Below, piece by piece: positions 55,618 through 64,000 of a stretch of DNA of 64,000 bases. This stretch comes from Xanthobacter agilis. Its GTDB lineage: Bacteria; Pseudomonadota; Alphaproteobacteria; Rhizobiales; Xanthobacteraceae. Both the position numbers and the translations under genes were made by a program. A model generated the notes under the pieces. It was given only the letters and a program-made list of their open reading frames with translations, made no database searches and was not told the DNA's origin. Position 1 is the first letter of the stretch. Each line of letters starts with the position of its first letter. Location: contig NZ_JABWGX010000016.1 of the NCBI RefSeq assembly GCF_021730435.1, forward strand, positions 1-64,000, read 5' to 3'.

Positions 55618-56142
55618 TGAATTAATAGGCCGGCAGGATCGAGAATGCAACCCTCCGGTGGGCGCGGTGCGCTTGATTTTCGCCTCCCCACCGACGCGGC
55701 CATCCCCAGGGGCGGGGGCGCCGCAAATCGGCCATCCGGGGCGGCTGAGGGCTGCATCGTCGTGCGGCAGCGCGGGGGCCGGGCCTTGGCGTCAACCCTC
55801 GGGCATTTTCGCAGAGAATGCAGAGCTTGCGCATGAGAGCCTGGCGGAACGCGCCGAAGTCGCGCGGATGGGGCGCTGCCGCACACGCTCCGTTGTCGGC
55901 GAACCCCGCGCCGGTCTCGAAGGGATATGGCGGCCGCGCTTTCCCGGCATCCGGACCGCCGCGCCCAAAACTCAGTTGAGACGGACGGCAGCCGTGATCG
56001 TGCGCCTTTCCGCTTGGACCGCGGTGCGGCGAAATCGCGATGCGGCGGCGTCAACAGTGCCCGCACCTACATGTGCCCCTGAGTGCCGCGCGCGGGCCTT
56101 GGGTGAGGCCCGCGCGTGGTCGGTGTCGGTGGACGGCGTCCG
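55618..56142. other. Intergenic stretch between arsR and the aldehyde dehydrogenase
   Basis: About 525 bp without a supportable gene; the open frames are arginine/proline/alanine-rich and match no family I recognise. No terminator with a T-run was seen for the minus-strand aldehyde dehydrogenase that ends at 56143. Confidence 0.5.
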
Positions 56143-57669
56143 TCAAAGGGCGATGACGACCGACTTGGTCTCCAGATAGCCGTCGAGGGATTGGCGCCCG
56201 AAATCCTTGCCGAAGCCGGACTGCTTGTAGCCGCCGAACGGCAGGGCCGCGTCGAAGGCGCTGTGGCAGTTCACCCAGACGCTGCCGCTGCGCAGCTTCG
56301 GCACCAGCCGGTGAACCGCCGACAGATCCTTCGACCAGATGCTGGCACCCAGGCCATAGGGCGTGTCGTTGGCGCGGCGGGCCACATCGTCGAGGTCCTC
56401 GAAGGGGCTTGCCACCAGCACCGGGCCGAAGATCTCCTCGCGGGAGACGCGGGCGGTATCGGCCACGTTGGAAAGCACGGTCGGGCGCACGAAATAGCCC
56501 TGGTTGCCCGCGCGCGCGCCGCCGGCCACAAGTTCCGCCCCCTCGGCGCGACCGAGGTCGATGTAGTCGCACACCCGCTCGAGTTGCTCGGCGGACACCA
56601 GCGGCCCCATCTGCGCCTGCGGGTCCAGGCCGTGGCCCATGGACATCTTCTCGGCGATGGCGCCGATGTCGGCCACCACATTGTCATAGATCTTCTTGTG
56701 CACGAACAGGCGCGAGCCGGCGCAGCAGACCTGGCCATGATTGAAGAAGATGGCCCCGGCCGCGCCCGCCGCCGCGTCGGCCACCGCAAAGTCCGGCAGC
56801 ACGATGACCGGCGACTTGCCGCCCAGTTCCAGGGTCAGCCGGGTCATGTTGTCCATGGCCACCTTGCCGATGATCTTTCCGACTTCCGTCGAGCCGGTGA
56901 AGCTGATTTTGTCGATGGCCGGATGTGAGGTGAGTGGCGCGCCCGCGCCCGGTCCATCGCCGGTGACGATGTTCACCACGCCGTTCGGAAAGCCCGCCTC
57001 GGCGATGAGTTCGCCCAGGAACAGGGCCGAGAGCGGGGTCTGTTCCGCCGGCTTCAGCACCACTGTGCAGCCGGCCGCCAGCGCCGGCGCCAGTTTCATG
57101 GCGGTGATGAGGAACGGGAAGTTCCACGGCACCACCGCCGCCACCACCCCCACCGGCTCCTTGCGGATGAAGGCGGTCACCTCCAGCCCCAGGGCGCGGG
57201 GGAAGGAGGGCTCCACGGTCGCGCCCTCGATCTTGGTGGCCCAGCCGGCCATGTAGCGGTAGAGCTGGGTGGCGAGCTTCACGTCCACCATCTGCGCCAC
57301 CGCCGCCGACTTGCCGTTGTCGAGGGATTCGATCTGGGCAATGGTCTGGGCATTGGCCTCGATGAGGTCGGCGAGGGTCCACAGCGCGCGCTGGCGCTCC
57401 TCCGGCGTGAAGCGCGACCAGGGGCCGCCATCGAACGCCGCGCGGGCGGCTGCAATCGCCCGCTCCACATCCTGCGGCCCGGCTGCGGGCACGCGGGCCA
57501 GCAGTTCCTCCGTCGCCGGATTGAGCACCTCCATGGCGCCTCCGGCGGCGGCTTCGCTCCAGCTCCCATCGATCAGCATCTTGTGGCTGACGCGGCCGAT
57601 GAATGCGGCGGCGCGGGGGGTGAGCAGCTTCACCGCATCCGCGGTCGACAGGCGGACGATCTCGGTCAT
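56143..57669 (-). CDS. NAD-dependent aldehyde dehydrogenase
   Basis: The 508-residue enzyme has catalytic C315 (NHGQVCCAGSR), base E281 (TLELGGKSP) and SFTGSTEVGK. PWNFPFLITAMKLAPALAAG and EEIFGPV complete the class 1/2 ALDH pattern. AAGGAG with 7-bp spacing favours the ATG at 57669; an ATG at 57675 is too close to it. With the PQQ alcohol dehydrogenase upstream on the same strand it forms an alcohol-to-acid module. Confidence 0.92.
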   Translation of the reverse strand: MTEIVRLSTADAVKLLTPRAAAFIGRVSHKMLIDGSWSEAAAGGAMEVLNPATEELLARVPAAGPQDVERAIAAARAAFDGGPWSRFTPEERQRALWTLADLIEANAQTIAQIESLDNGKSAAVAQMVDVKLATQLYRYMAGWATKIEGATVEPSFPRALGLEVTAFIRKEPVGVVAAVVPWNFPFLITAMKLAPALAAGCTVVLKPAEQTPLSALFLGELIAEAGFPNGVVNIVTGDGPGAGAPLTSHPAIDKISFTGSTEVGKIIGKVAMDNMTRLTLELGGKSPVIVLPDFAVADAAAGAAGAIFFNHGQVCCAGSRLFVHKKIYDNVVADIGAIAEKMSMGHGLDPQAQMGPLVSAEQLERVCDYIDLGRAEGAELVAGGARAGNQGYFVRPTVLSNVADTARVSREEIFGPVLVASPFEDLDDVARRANDTPYGLGASIWSKDLSAVHRLVPKLRSGSVWVNCHSAFDAALPFGGYKQSGFGKDFGRQSLDGYLETKSVVIAL

Positions 57670-57846
57670 GTTCATGCTCCTTGCGATTTTTTTAAGGATC
57701 GGCGGCGCGCGGGGCGGCCGCGCGCCGGGTCTGTCCGCGACGCCGCAGGCCATCGCTCCGGTTTTCCGCCGGTGCCGAATGGGCCGCGCAGGCGCCGCCT
57801 GGGCTTCGGCGAAGGCTCGCGAGCAAAGCCCACGGGCCTTCGGTCT

Positions 57847-60000
57847 TCAGGGCTTGGCGGCGGGCGCGGCGGCGTTCTGCGCCGGAGCGAGGGCCTTCTG
57901 CTCCGTATCGACGACGTAGGCCTTGATGGCCGACACGTCCGCCTGCGTGAGGCGCCCGGCGAAGGAGGGCATGCCGGCGGCCTGCAGCACGCCCTTCAGC
58001 ACGATGTCGGAGAAGGCGCCCCGCACGTCGTCCGATGACTGGCGCAGGTCCGGTGTGCGGCCGGTGGTCTTCAGGCTGACGCCGTGGCAGCGCGAGCAGT
58101 TGGAGTGGTAGAGCAGGCTGCCCCTGGCGATGGTGTCGGCGCTCGCCTGCTGGCGGTCCCGGCGCAGGTTGGGCGGCTGGCGCACTGCGGCGGAGTCGGT
58201 GGGCTCCTCCAGCTTCGCCGTGCCGCCGACCTTGAACACCAGCAGGCGATTCTTGAGCCCGGTGCGCGGGGCCTGCATGGCCTCGCCGCCGAACATCACC
58301 GCCGCGCCGGCCCAGCCGGTGAGCACCGCCACATATTGCTGCCCGTCGAGCGCATAGGACACGGGCGCGGCGACGATGCCATCGCGGCCCGGAAACTCCC
58401 ACAGCGTCTTGCCGCTGTCGGCGGCATAGGCGAGGAAGCGGCCTTCCGCCGTGCCCTGGAACACGAGGTTGCCGGCGGTGGTCAGGGTGCCGCCGTTCCA
58501 GATGTAGGGGTAGGGCACGCGCCACGCCGCCTTCTGGCGCACCGGGTCCCAGGCCACCAGCGCGCCGCTGACGAGATCGCGCGGCATCTCGGTGAAGTCG
58601 GAGAAGCCGGTGGCGGTGTTGAAGCTGTGCGGAACGAAGGTGAAGTCCTTCTCGTTGCGGTAGACGCCCGGCACCTCCTGGTAGGGAATATAGACGAGGC
58701 CGGTCTTCGGATTGAACGACATGGACATCCAATTGTGCGCGCCGAACGGGCTCGGCCACATCACGATCGGCTTGTCCTCATAGCGCACGCCGGGCGCCTC
58801 CACGGGCCGTCCGGTGCTCAGATCGATGCGTTCGGCCCAGGTGACCTTGCCGAATTTCTCCGCGGAGATGAGCTTTCCGGTCTGCCGGTCGAGCACATAG
58901 AAGAAGCCGTTCTTCGGCGCCTGCATCAGCACCTTGCGGGTGGCCCCGTCGATCTCGAGATCGGCGAGGATCATCTGCTGGGTGGCGGTGAAGTCCCAGG
59001 CGTCTCCCGGCGTCACTTGGTAATACCAGGCGAGGCGGCCGGTATCGGGCTTGATGGCGAGGATGGAGGACAGGAACAGGTTGTCGCCGCCGCCGGGGCT
59101 GCGGATGTCGCGGTTCCAGGGCGAGCCGTTGCCGGTGCCCACATAGAGCAGGTCGAGCTCGGGATCATAGGCCATGGAATCCCAGACCGTGCCGCCGCCC
59201 CCATATTTCTTCCAGTAATCGTCGCCCTTCCAGGTCTTGGCGGCCATCTCCAGCTCGGGATGCTCATACGGCTTTGCAGGATCGCCGGGGACCGTGTAGA
59301 AGCGCCAGACGAGCTTGCCGGTGTCTGCGTCGTAAGCGCTGAAGAAGCCGCGCACGCCGAATTCCGCGCCGCCATTGCCGATCACCACCTTGCCTTTGAC
59401 GACACGGGGCGCGCCGGTGATCGTATAGGGCTTGCTCGGGTCGAAGGTCTGCTGCTGCCACACCACTTTTCCGGTGCCGCGATCGAGCGCCACCAGCCGG
59501 CCGTCCACGGTGCCGACGAACACCTTGTCGCCCCACAGCGCCACGCCCCGGTTCACGGCGTCGCAGCACAGGTCGTTGCCTTTGGCGCGGTCCACCTGAG
59601 GGTCGTAGTGCCACAGGATCTTGCCGGTCCGGGCGTCGATCGCCACCACCTGGCTCCAGGCCATGGAGGCATAGAGCACGCCGTCCGCCACCAGCGGCGT
59701 CGCCTCGAAGCCGCGATCGGTGTCGAAGTCGAGAGAAAAGGCAAGGCCGAGCTGGTTGACGTTCCGATCATTGATCTGGTCGAGCGGCACATAGCGCTGC
59801 TCGGCATAGCCGCGCCCGTGGCTCAGCCATTGGTCACCGCCCTTTTCAAGGCCGATGATGCGTTCCGCCGTTACGTCGGCCGCCCGCGCGGCCACCGGCG
59901 ACAGCGCCAGCGCGGCGGCGAGCAGCCGCGCCAGCCGGCTGCCGGCTGTCCGGACCTGTCGGCCCGATCCCCCTCGGCTGGGGTGTTCCCTGGACACCAT
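57847..60000 (-). CDS. PQQ- and haem-dependent alcohol dehydrogenase (type II quinohaemoprotein)
   Basis: The 717-residue periplasmic enzyme has a signal peptide (LARLLAAALALSPVAARAAD). An eight-bladed quinoprotein domain follows, with the vicinal disulfide C145/C146 (NDLCCDAVNRG). The C-terminal cytochrome c domain has haem motif C635-SR-C638-H639 and a likely axial Met677 (AAGMPSF). It oxidises alcohols to aldehydes in the periplasm. The next gene downstream is an aldehyde dehydrogenase and the upstream gene encodes an outer-membrane protein. Regulation by the divergent AcoR-like activator is likely but not shown. Confidence 0.94.
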   Translation of the reverse strand: MVSREHPSRGGSGRQVRTAGSRLARLLAAALALSPVAARAADVTAERIIGLEKGGDQWLSHGRGYAEQRYVPLDQINDRNVNQLGLAFSLDFDTDRGFEATPLVADGVLYASMAWSQVVAIDARTGKILWHYDPQVDRAKGNDLCCDAVNRGVALWGDKVFVGTVDGRLVALDRGTGKVVWQQQTFDPSKPYTITGAPRVVKGKVVIGNGGAEFGVRGFFSAYDADTGKLVWRFYTVPGDPAKPYEHPELEMAAKTWKGDDYWKKYGGGGTVWDSMAYDPELDLLYVGTGNGSPWNRDIRSPGGGDNLFLSSILAIKPDTGRLAWYYQVTPGDAWDFTATQQMILADLEIDGATRKVLMQAPKNGFFYVLDRQTGKLISAEKFGKVTWAERIDLSTGRPVEAPGVRYEDKPIVMWPSPFGAHNWMSMSFNPKTGLVYIPYQEVPGVYRNEKDFTFVPHSFNTATGFSDFTEMPRDLVSGALVAWDPVRQKAAWRVPYPYIWNGGTLTTAGNLVFQGTAEGRFLAYAADSGKTLWEFPGRDGIVAAPVSYALDGQQYVAVLTGWAGAAVMFGGEAMQAPRTGLKNRLLVFKVGGTAKLEEPTDSAAVRQPPNLRRDRQQASADTIARGSLLYHSNCSRCHGVSLKTTGRTPDLRQSSDDVRGAFSDIVLKGVLQAAGMPSFAGRLTQADVSAIKAYVVDTEQKALAPAQNAAAPAAKP

Positions 60001-60072
60001 GGATATCCTCCCAAATGCGTTCTTGTTTGCTTTGATCGATAGTTACGCGAACGATCAGATCTGGCCCACGCT

Positions 60073-61023
60073 TCAAAACACCTGCATCAGGCGCACGGTG
60101 CCGCGGAAATCCTCTTCGAACCCGCCGGAGGTGTTGAAATCGCGCTGCACCATTCCCATCACCTGGAAGGTGGGGGTGATGAACTTGGAGAGTTCAAACC
60201 GCAATTGGTCCTTCTGTGTCGCGGCGCCGGTGGCCACGCCATCGAGATACTGGGAGCCACCCCAGTATCTCGAATAACCCGCCGCCGCCGACCAGGTTTC
60301 GGCGAAGGCGTAGGAAAGCCAGAGCTGGAACTGGTAGGTGTTGTCCTGGGACAGGGTCTGGGTGCCGGTGCCGGCATCGGAATTGTTGCCGTACCACATG
60401 ACGTCGCCGGCAATCTGGAACGCGAAGCCGTTGGCGAAGCCCTGGTAATAGCCAGCCTGGAGATCCAGCTTCCAGCGGTTCTCGCCCATGTTGAGGGCGT
60501 CATTCTCGTCGTATTGACCCAGGGGCAGATAGAGAAACGGGGTTATGCCAAAATAGCTCTGGGTCGTCTTGTCGTTGTAGAGCCACAGCGTGCTGACGAG
60601 GATCGGGTCGGCGAGCCCGGCGGCGGAGCTTAGTTCGCTGCCGTTGAGGCGGGCATTATAGGCGGTGCCGGCCGGCAGCAGCACCTGGATGTCGGCGCGG
60701 AACCCGCCGATGTCGAAATAATGCACGTACCTCAGGATATCCACATAGGTGTCGATGCCGGTATTGTTTGATAGCGTTTGGCCGGATGTGGTCGTGTATT
60801 GAGAGCTCGTGGTATAGGTGCTGTAGAACAAGAGCAGATTGGTGCCCGCCGGAGCCGGCACATAGTCGCTGGAATTGACGTCCACGGCCTGGGCCGCCTG
60901 CGGCGCCAGGATCGCCATGGCGATCGCGAGCCCCGTCGCGCCCGCCGTCGCGCGCCATCCCCCGGCATCGCCTGTCAAAGGCGCGGGCCGCAGCCGCCCC
61001 CTCGTGACCAGACTCCTCTTCAT
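60073..61023 (-). CDS. Outer-membrane protein of the phenol MetA-pathway family
   Basis: The 316-residue precursor has a Sec signal (AIAMAILAPQAAQAVD) and a beta-barrel-like mature part with many aromatic turns (SSDYVPAPAGTNLLLFYS, in part; YFGITPFLYLPLGQYD). This matches the 'putative MetA-pathway of phenol degradation' family of outer-membrane proteins found in hydrocarbon and alcohol catabolic operons. It ends in F. GGGAGG precedes the ATG at 61023. It lies 72 bp upstream of the PQQ dehydrogenase and is probably co-transcribed; a channel for alcohol substrates is inferred. Confidence 0.83.
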   Translation of the reverse strand: MKRSLVTRGRLRPAPLTGDAGGWRATAGATGLAIAMAILAPQAAQAVDVNSSDYVPAPAGTNLLLFYSTYTTSSQYTTTSGQTLSNNTGIDTYVDILRYVHYFDIGGFRADIQVLLPAGTAYNARLNGSELSSAAGLADPILVSTLWLYNDKTTQSYFGITPFLYLPLGQYDENDALNMGENRWKLDLQAGYYQGFANGFAFQIAGDVMWYGNNSDAGTGTQTLSQDNTYQFQLWLSYAFAETWSAAAGYSRYWGGSQYLDGVATGAATQKDQLRFELSKFITPTFQVMGMVQRDFNTSGGFEEDFRGTVRLMQVF

Positions 61024-61467
61024 CCGTTTCCTCCCCCGTGTGTTGTCCTTGGCCTGCGCGGTCCGCTTGGAGCCGATGCGCGCCGGCGGACATGGCTCCG
61101 CCGGCGCCCTGGACGGCGTGCCGGCGACATGCCCGATCGGCCTGCCGATGGGGCATGCCTTGAAGACCTTTGAAGTATGTGGCTTCGATATTCGGCTAGG
61201 TTCCGTGCATTCTATTTTTGATGTACGAACATCGCGGAACTTCAACTTCTCCCCGTCGCATTCTTTTTGCATCGTGCGCCGATGGAGGAGAGAGCAAGAC
61301 GCGGGCCAATTGCGCGCAACGCTCGACGGCGCTGGAAAGGCGTTTATATTTCAATAGACTGGACCAAGGATCGAAGTCTCTGCCAAGACCAAGGACACGT
61401 CCGCCGCTGGCCAAGTTGTTCCATCGGTGAGACAGTGTCTCAAAAATGAGACAATCGGGAGGAACGG
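61024..61467. other. Divergent control region between the outer-membrane protein and the AcoR-like activator
   Basis: About 444 bp without a supportable gene. The right end holds three activator half-sites, listed separately. A -24/-12 sigma-54 promoter was searched for by eye on the minus strand and not found with correct GG-N10-GC spacing. Confidence 0.5.
61428..61453. promoter_or_regulatory. Activator binding sites: three TGAGACA half-sites
   Basis: TGAGACA (61428-61434), G, TGTCTCA (61436-61442) form a perfect inverted repeat; AAAA and a third TGAGACA (61447-61453) follow. Adjacent halves therefore make two overlapping palindromes. The site lies 15 bp before the start of the AcoR-like activator gene, so binding would both repress its own gene and act as an upstream activating sequence for the divergent genes; inferred. 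Confidence 0.65.
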
Positions 61468-63375
61468 ATGAGGACTGACCCAATGCCCCGGGACCAAAGG
61501 CGCTCCCTCGCGCGCCGCTGCTTCCTGGAAGGCGAACCGGTCCCGGAGGGGCTGGTTTCGGCTTCCGTGCTCCGCTCCTGGGAGCGATCCCGACACTATG
61601 GCCTCAGCGTCGGGGACAAGGTTCTTCACGGCCCGATCCGGGCTCCGGACCTGCGCGATGCCAGGGCCGGCCTGCAGGCGCTGCTGAATATCGCCGTGCC
61701 GGAACTCGGGCGCCTGCACGAAGCCCTGCCGCACGGGCAATGGATGCTCGCCTGCATCAGCGACGCGGGCGTGGTGCTCACCTCGATCGGCCGCGTCAAG
61801 GCGGGGGAGCTGTCGTCCGGCTTGCGCGCCGGCAACCGGCTGCACGAGCCGGCGGCTGGCACCACCGGCCCCGGCTGCGCCTTGGCGGAGCGCCGACCCG
61901 TCATCATTTCAGCCGGCGAGCATTATCTCGACGAGGCGAGCCGCTTCAGTTGCGCCGCGGTGCCGCTGTTCGACCACCTGGGGCGGATGGTCGGCGTGCT
62001 CAATGCCAGCAGCAGCAGCGATTGCCGCCCCATCCAGTTGCTCGACGCCCTGGTGCTGTCGTCCAAGGCCATTCAGCGCGAACTGGTACGCCATCAGACG
62101 GCCGCCGCCTATCTGCACTTCCACGCCCGCGCCGACATGCTCGGCACGCCGCTGGAAGGGGTGCTCGCGATCGGCCCGGACGGGGAGATCGTCGGCGCCA
62201 ATGACGACGCGCGCGGCGCCTTGCGCGAGGGCGCGGCCGATCTGGAGGGGCTGGCGGTGGAAGCTCTGCTCGGCTGTTCCCTGGCACGCCTCCTGGACGG
62301 CGTGGGCGATGCCCCGCGCCGGCTGGTCCTTGGCAATGGGCTGTGCCTGCACGCGCGGGTCGAGCGGCCGCGGAAGGCGCGGCTTGCCCTTGCGGCAGGC
62401 CGGCCCGGCGCCGATCGGGGGGCGGCCGAGGAGACGGAGCCAGCGATCTCCCGCGCTCTGCGTCATGTCACCCATGCCATGCAGCGGCAGCTTCCGGTGC
62501 TGATCCAGGGTGAAACCGGCACCGGCAAGGAAGTGTTCGCCCGCGCCAGCCACGCGGCGAGCGCCCGCGCCCAGGGGCCGTTCGTGGCGGTCAATTGCTC
62601 GGCCATCCCCGCCGATCTGATCGAGGCCGAACTGTTCGGCTATGAGGATGGCGCGTTCACGGGGGCGCGTCGCGGCGGCGCGTCCGGCCGGTTCGAGCAG
62701 GCCCATGGCGGCACCGTCCTGCTCGACGAAATCGGCGACATGCCCCTGGCGCTTCAGCCGAAACTGTTGCGGGTGCTGCAGGAGCGGCGCATCGCCCGGC
62801 TCGGCGGCGGGGCGGAACGCCCGATCGACGTGGCGGTGGTGTGCGCCACCCATCTCGATCTTGAGGCGCTGGTGGCACAGAAGCGGTTTCGCGAGGATCT
62901 CTATTACCGCATCAATGGCGTGCGGGTGAGCCTTCCGCCGCTGCGGGAACGGGCGGATTTCCCGCAGATCGTGGCGCACATCCTGCAACGGGAGGGGGGT
63001 GGGTTCCAGCTCTCGGACGATGCGTTCGCCATCATCGCGGCCTTTTCCTGGCCGGGCAATATCCGCCAGCTCGATACGGTGCTCCGGTTCGCCATCACCG
63101 CTCTGGAATGCGAGGGGGAACGGGGCGGGATCATCGAAATCGATCATCTGCCCGACGACTTCCGCGCGGCGGCGAGGCGCGCGCCGGGCCTGTCCGCTCC
63201 GGGCGCGCGCCTCACGCAGGAGGTGTCCAGCCTGGAGCGCGGGATCGTGCGCGAGGCGCTGGCCGCCCGCGACGGCAACCGCACCCATGCCGCCCGCGAC
63301 CTCGGCATTTCCCGCGCCACGCTCTACCGCAAGCTCGGACCGGCCGTCCGACGCCCGCCCGACGACCCGGTGTGA
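61468..63375 (+). CDS. AcoR-type sigma-54-dependent transcriptional activator
   Basis: The 635-residue protein has an N-terminal AcoR/GAF-type sensor (SVLRSWERSRHYGL; EPAAGTTGPGCALAERRPV) and a central AAA+ domain with Walker A GETGTGKE, the sigma-54 contact loop GAFTGAR and Walker B GTVLLDEIGDM. A Fis-type HTH lies at the end (ARDLGISRATLYRKLG). Relatives control acetoin, propane, mimonoid and alcohol oxidation genes. GGGAGGAA precedes the ATG. It is divergent from the PQQ alcohol dehydrogenase operon, its likely target. Confidence 0.92.
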   Translation: MRTDPMPRDQRRSLARRCFLEGEPVPEGLVSASVLRSWERSRHYGLSVGDKVLHGPIRAPDLRDARAGLQALLNIAVPELGRLHEALPHGQWMLACISDAGVVLTSIGRVKAGELSSGLRAGNRLHEPAAGTTGPGCALAERRPVIISAGEHYLDEASRFSCAAVPLFDHLGRMVGVLNASSSSDCRPIQLLDALVLSSKAIQRELVRHQTAAAYLHFHARADMLGTPLEGVLAIGPDGEIVGANDDARGALREGAADLEGLAVEALLGCSLARLLDGVGDAPRRLVLGNGLCLHARVERPRKARLALAAGRPGADRGAAEETEPAISRALRHVTHAMQRQLPVLIQGETGTGKEVFARASHAASARAQGPFVAVNCSAIPADLIEAELFGYEDGAFTGARRGGASGRFEQAHGGTVLLDEIGDMPLALQPKLLRVLQERRIARLGGGAERPIDVAVVCATHLDLEALVAQKRFREDLYYRINGVRVSLPPLRERADFPQIVAHILQREGGGFQLSDDAFAIIAAFSWPGNIRQLDTVLRFAITALECEGERGGIIEIDHLPDDFRAAARRAPGLSAPGARLTQEVSSLERGIVREALAARDGNRTHAARDLGISRATLYRKLGPAVRRPPDDPV

Positions 63376-63812
63376 GGGCGATCCGCGCCGCGCGCCGCCG
63401 ACGCCGGTCGCAAGCGGCGCTGGCATCCATCGGCAATCGCGGCCGAAGACGGGCACGCAGAGTCTTGCTGCCGCATGAGGTTATAGCGAAGGGGCAGAAT
63501 GCGCGGCGGAAGGAGCGGGTGGCGGTGCCGGAGCATTTCATCGACCTGCGCCAGCGTCGAGACCCTTGCCTTCCGCAAGGGCCTTACCGCCGACCATCTT
63601 CATCGCCGACCATGGGGATGATCCGCGCGCGCCATCGCCAAGGCGGCGGCGCGGCTCAATGCGGTGCGGGCGAACGGGCTGAACCCGGCGGATCCGGTGC
63701 GGCCGGCGCTGGTGCCGGGCGATCGGGATCGCATCCCGCCGGTGAGCCTGGACAAAAGCCGCGCGGCGCCCGTCCCCCTCCGGCCCGGCGCGAACACCGG
63801 GGCCGAACGGCC
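63376..63812. other. Intergenic stretch after the AcoR-like activator
   Basis: No supportable gene in 437 bp. Short peptides such as AKAAARLNAVRANGLNPADP on the plus strand look protein-like but lack a start and a recognisable family, so a decayed gene is possible but not demonstrable. Confidence 0.4.
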
Positions 63813-64000
63813 TCAACCGGCGCGGGTTTCTCCGCTCGCGCCCTTGGCGGCCACCTCGGGGGTGCGAATGCGCACGCCGGAGGCGCGGCAGCGGGAGGCG
63901 AATTCCGGCGGCGGCGGGCTGTCGGACACGATGGTGTCGACGGCGGACAATTGGCACACCTTCACCGGCGCCTCGCGCCCGAACTTGGTGTGGTCGGCGA
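63813..64000 (-). CDS. DeoR/GlpR-family transcriptional regulator, C-terminal fragment
   Basis: The last 61 codons of a minus-strand gene are visible, ending at 63813-63815; its 5' part lies beyond the window. ADHTKFGREAPVKVCQLSAV followed by DTIVSD matches the conserved C-terminal end of DeoR/GlpR-type sugar-phosphate-responsive regulators. The target genes are not visible. Confidence 0.8.
   Translation of the reverse strand, partial: ADHTKFGREAPVKVCQLSAVDTIVSDSPPPPEFASRCRASGVRIRTPEVAAKGASGETRAG

Noticed and set aside
63538-63957. Minus-strand frame near the right edge
   Set aside because: It overlaps the DeoR-type C terminus in another frame and has arginine-rich non-coding composition.

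Overview
The window is GC-rich DNA from a diazotrophic alphaproteobacterium. The nif gene order, the long rhizobial-type NifE, the Porin_2-type porin and the large aromatic-acid inventory fit the Xanthobacteraceae (Xanthobacter/Azorhizobium-like). That placement is inferred from gene content and remembered family features, not from a search. No rRNA, tRNA, CRISPR array, insertion sequence or phage gene was recognised.

Region 1 (1-8952, plus strand) is the distal part of a molybdenum-nitrogenase operon: the 3' end of nifH, then nifD, nifK, nifE, nifN, nifX, a DUF269 gene, a small DUF683/CCE_0567-type gene, fdxB and nifQ. Structural genes are followed by the FeMo-cofactor scaffold (NifEN), a cofactor carrier (NifX), a dedicated ferredoxin and the molybdenum-donation protein NifQ. 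The gaps nifH-nifD, nifD-nifK and nifK-nifE each hold a strong perfect hairpin. NifE carries two tandem BFD-like [2Fe-2S] modules at its C terminus.

Region 2 (8953-12994) is a sulfate/thiosulfate ABC importer (binding protein, CysT, CysA). The second permease gene cysW is missing. A 58-codon, doubly coupled reading frame sits in its place and may be a deletion relic.

Region 3 (13005-21454) holds an aldo/keto reductase, an MHS-family symporter, DctA and a divergent copper-acquisition locus: an OprC-like TonB receptor with a CxxxM site, two DUF2946-like proteins and a PCuAC chaperone.

Region 4 (21655-28427) is gentisate cluster 1: a 3-hydroxybenzoate 6-hydroxylase-type flavoprotein, maleylpyruvate isomerase, fumarylpyruvate hydrolase and gentisate dioxygenase, with MarR and two LysR regulators.

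Region 5 (28428-52387) is a CoA-thioester catabolic island. It holds a muconate-cycloisomerase-like enolase-family enzyme, two CaiB/BaiF-family proteins (one with the alpha-methylacyl-CoA racemase residues), an acyl-CoA ligase, a Bcr-type transporter, a probable heteromeric acyl-CoA dehydrogenase pair, an NDP-forming acyl-CoA synthetase and a divergent relative of hydroxycinnamoyl-CoA hydratase/lyase. These are followed by an MFS carrier, an aldehyde dehydrogenase, a third acyl-CoA dehydrogenase, gentisate cluster 2, an alpha/beta hydrolase, a porin and a TetR regulator. Three copies of a 16-bp palindrome, each overlapping a plausible sigma-70 promoter, suggest one repressor controls the island. 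I infer a route in which an aromatic or branched acid is activated to a CoA ester, chain-shortened, cleaved to an aldehyde, oxidised and funnelled to gentisate and then central metabolism. The substrate is unknown.

Region 6 (52444-55592) is an arsenic operon (arsR, two unrelated arsC types, acr3, arsH) with an operator palindrome. Region 7 (56143-63375) contains an aldehyde dehydrogenase, a PQQ/haem alcohol dehydrogenase and an outer-membrane protein, divergent from an AcoR-type sigma-54 activator that has three TGAGACA half-sites just upstream. The right edge holds the C terminus of a DeoR/GlpR-type regulator.
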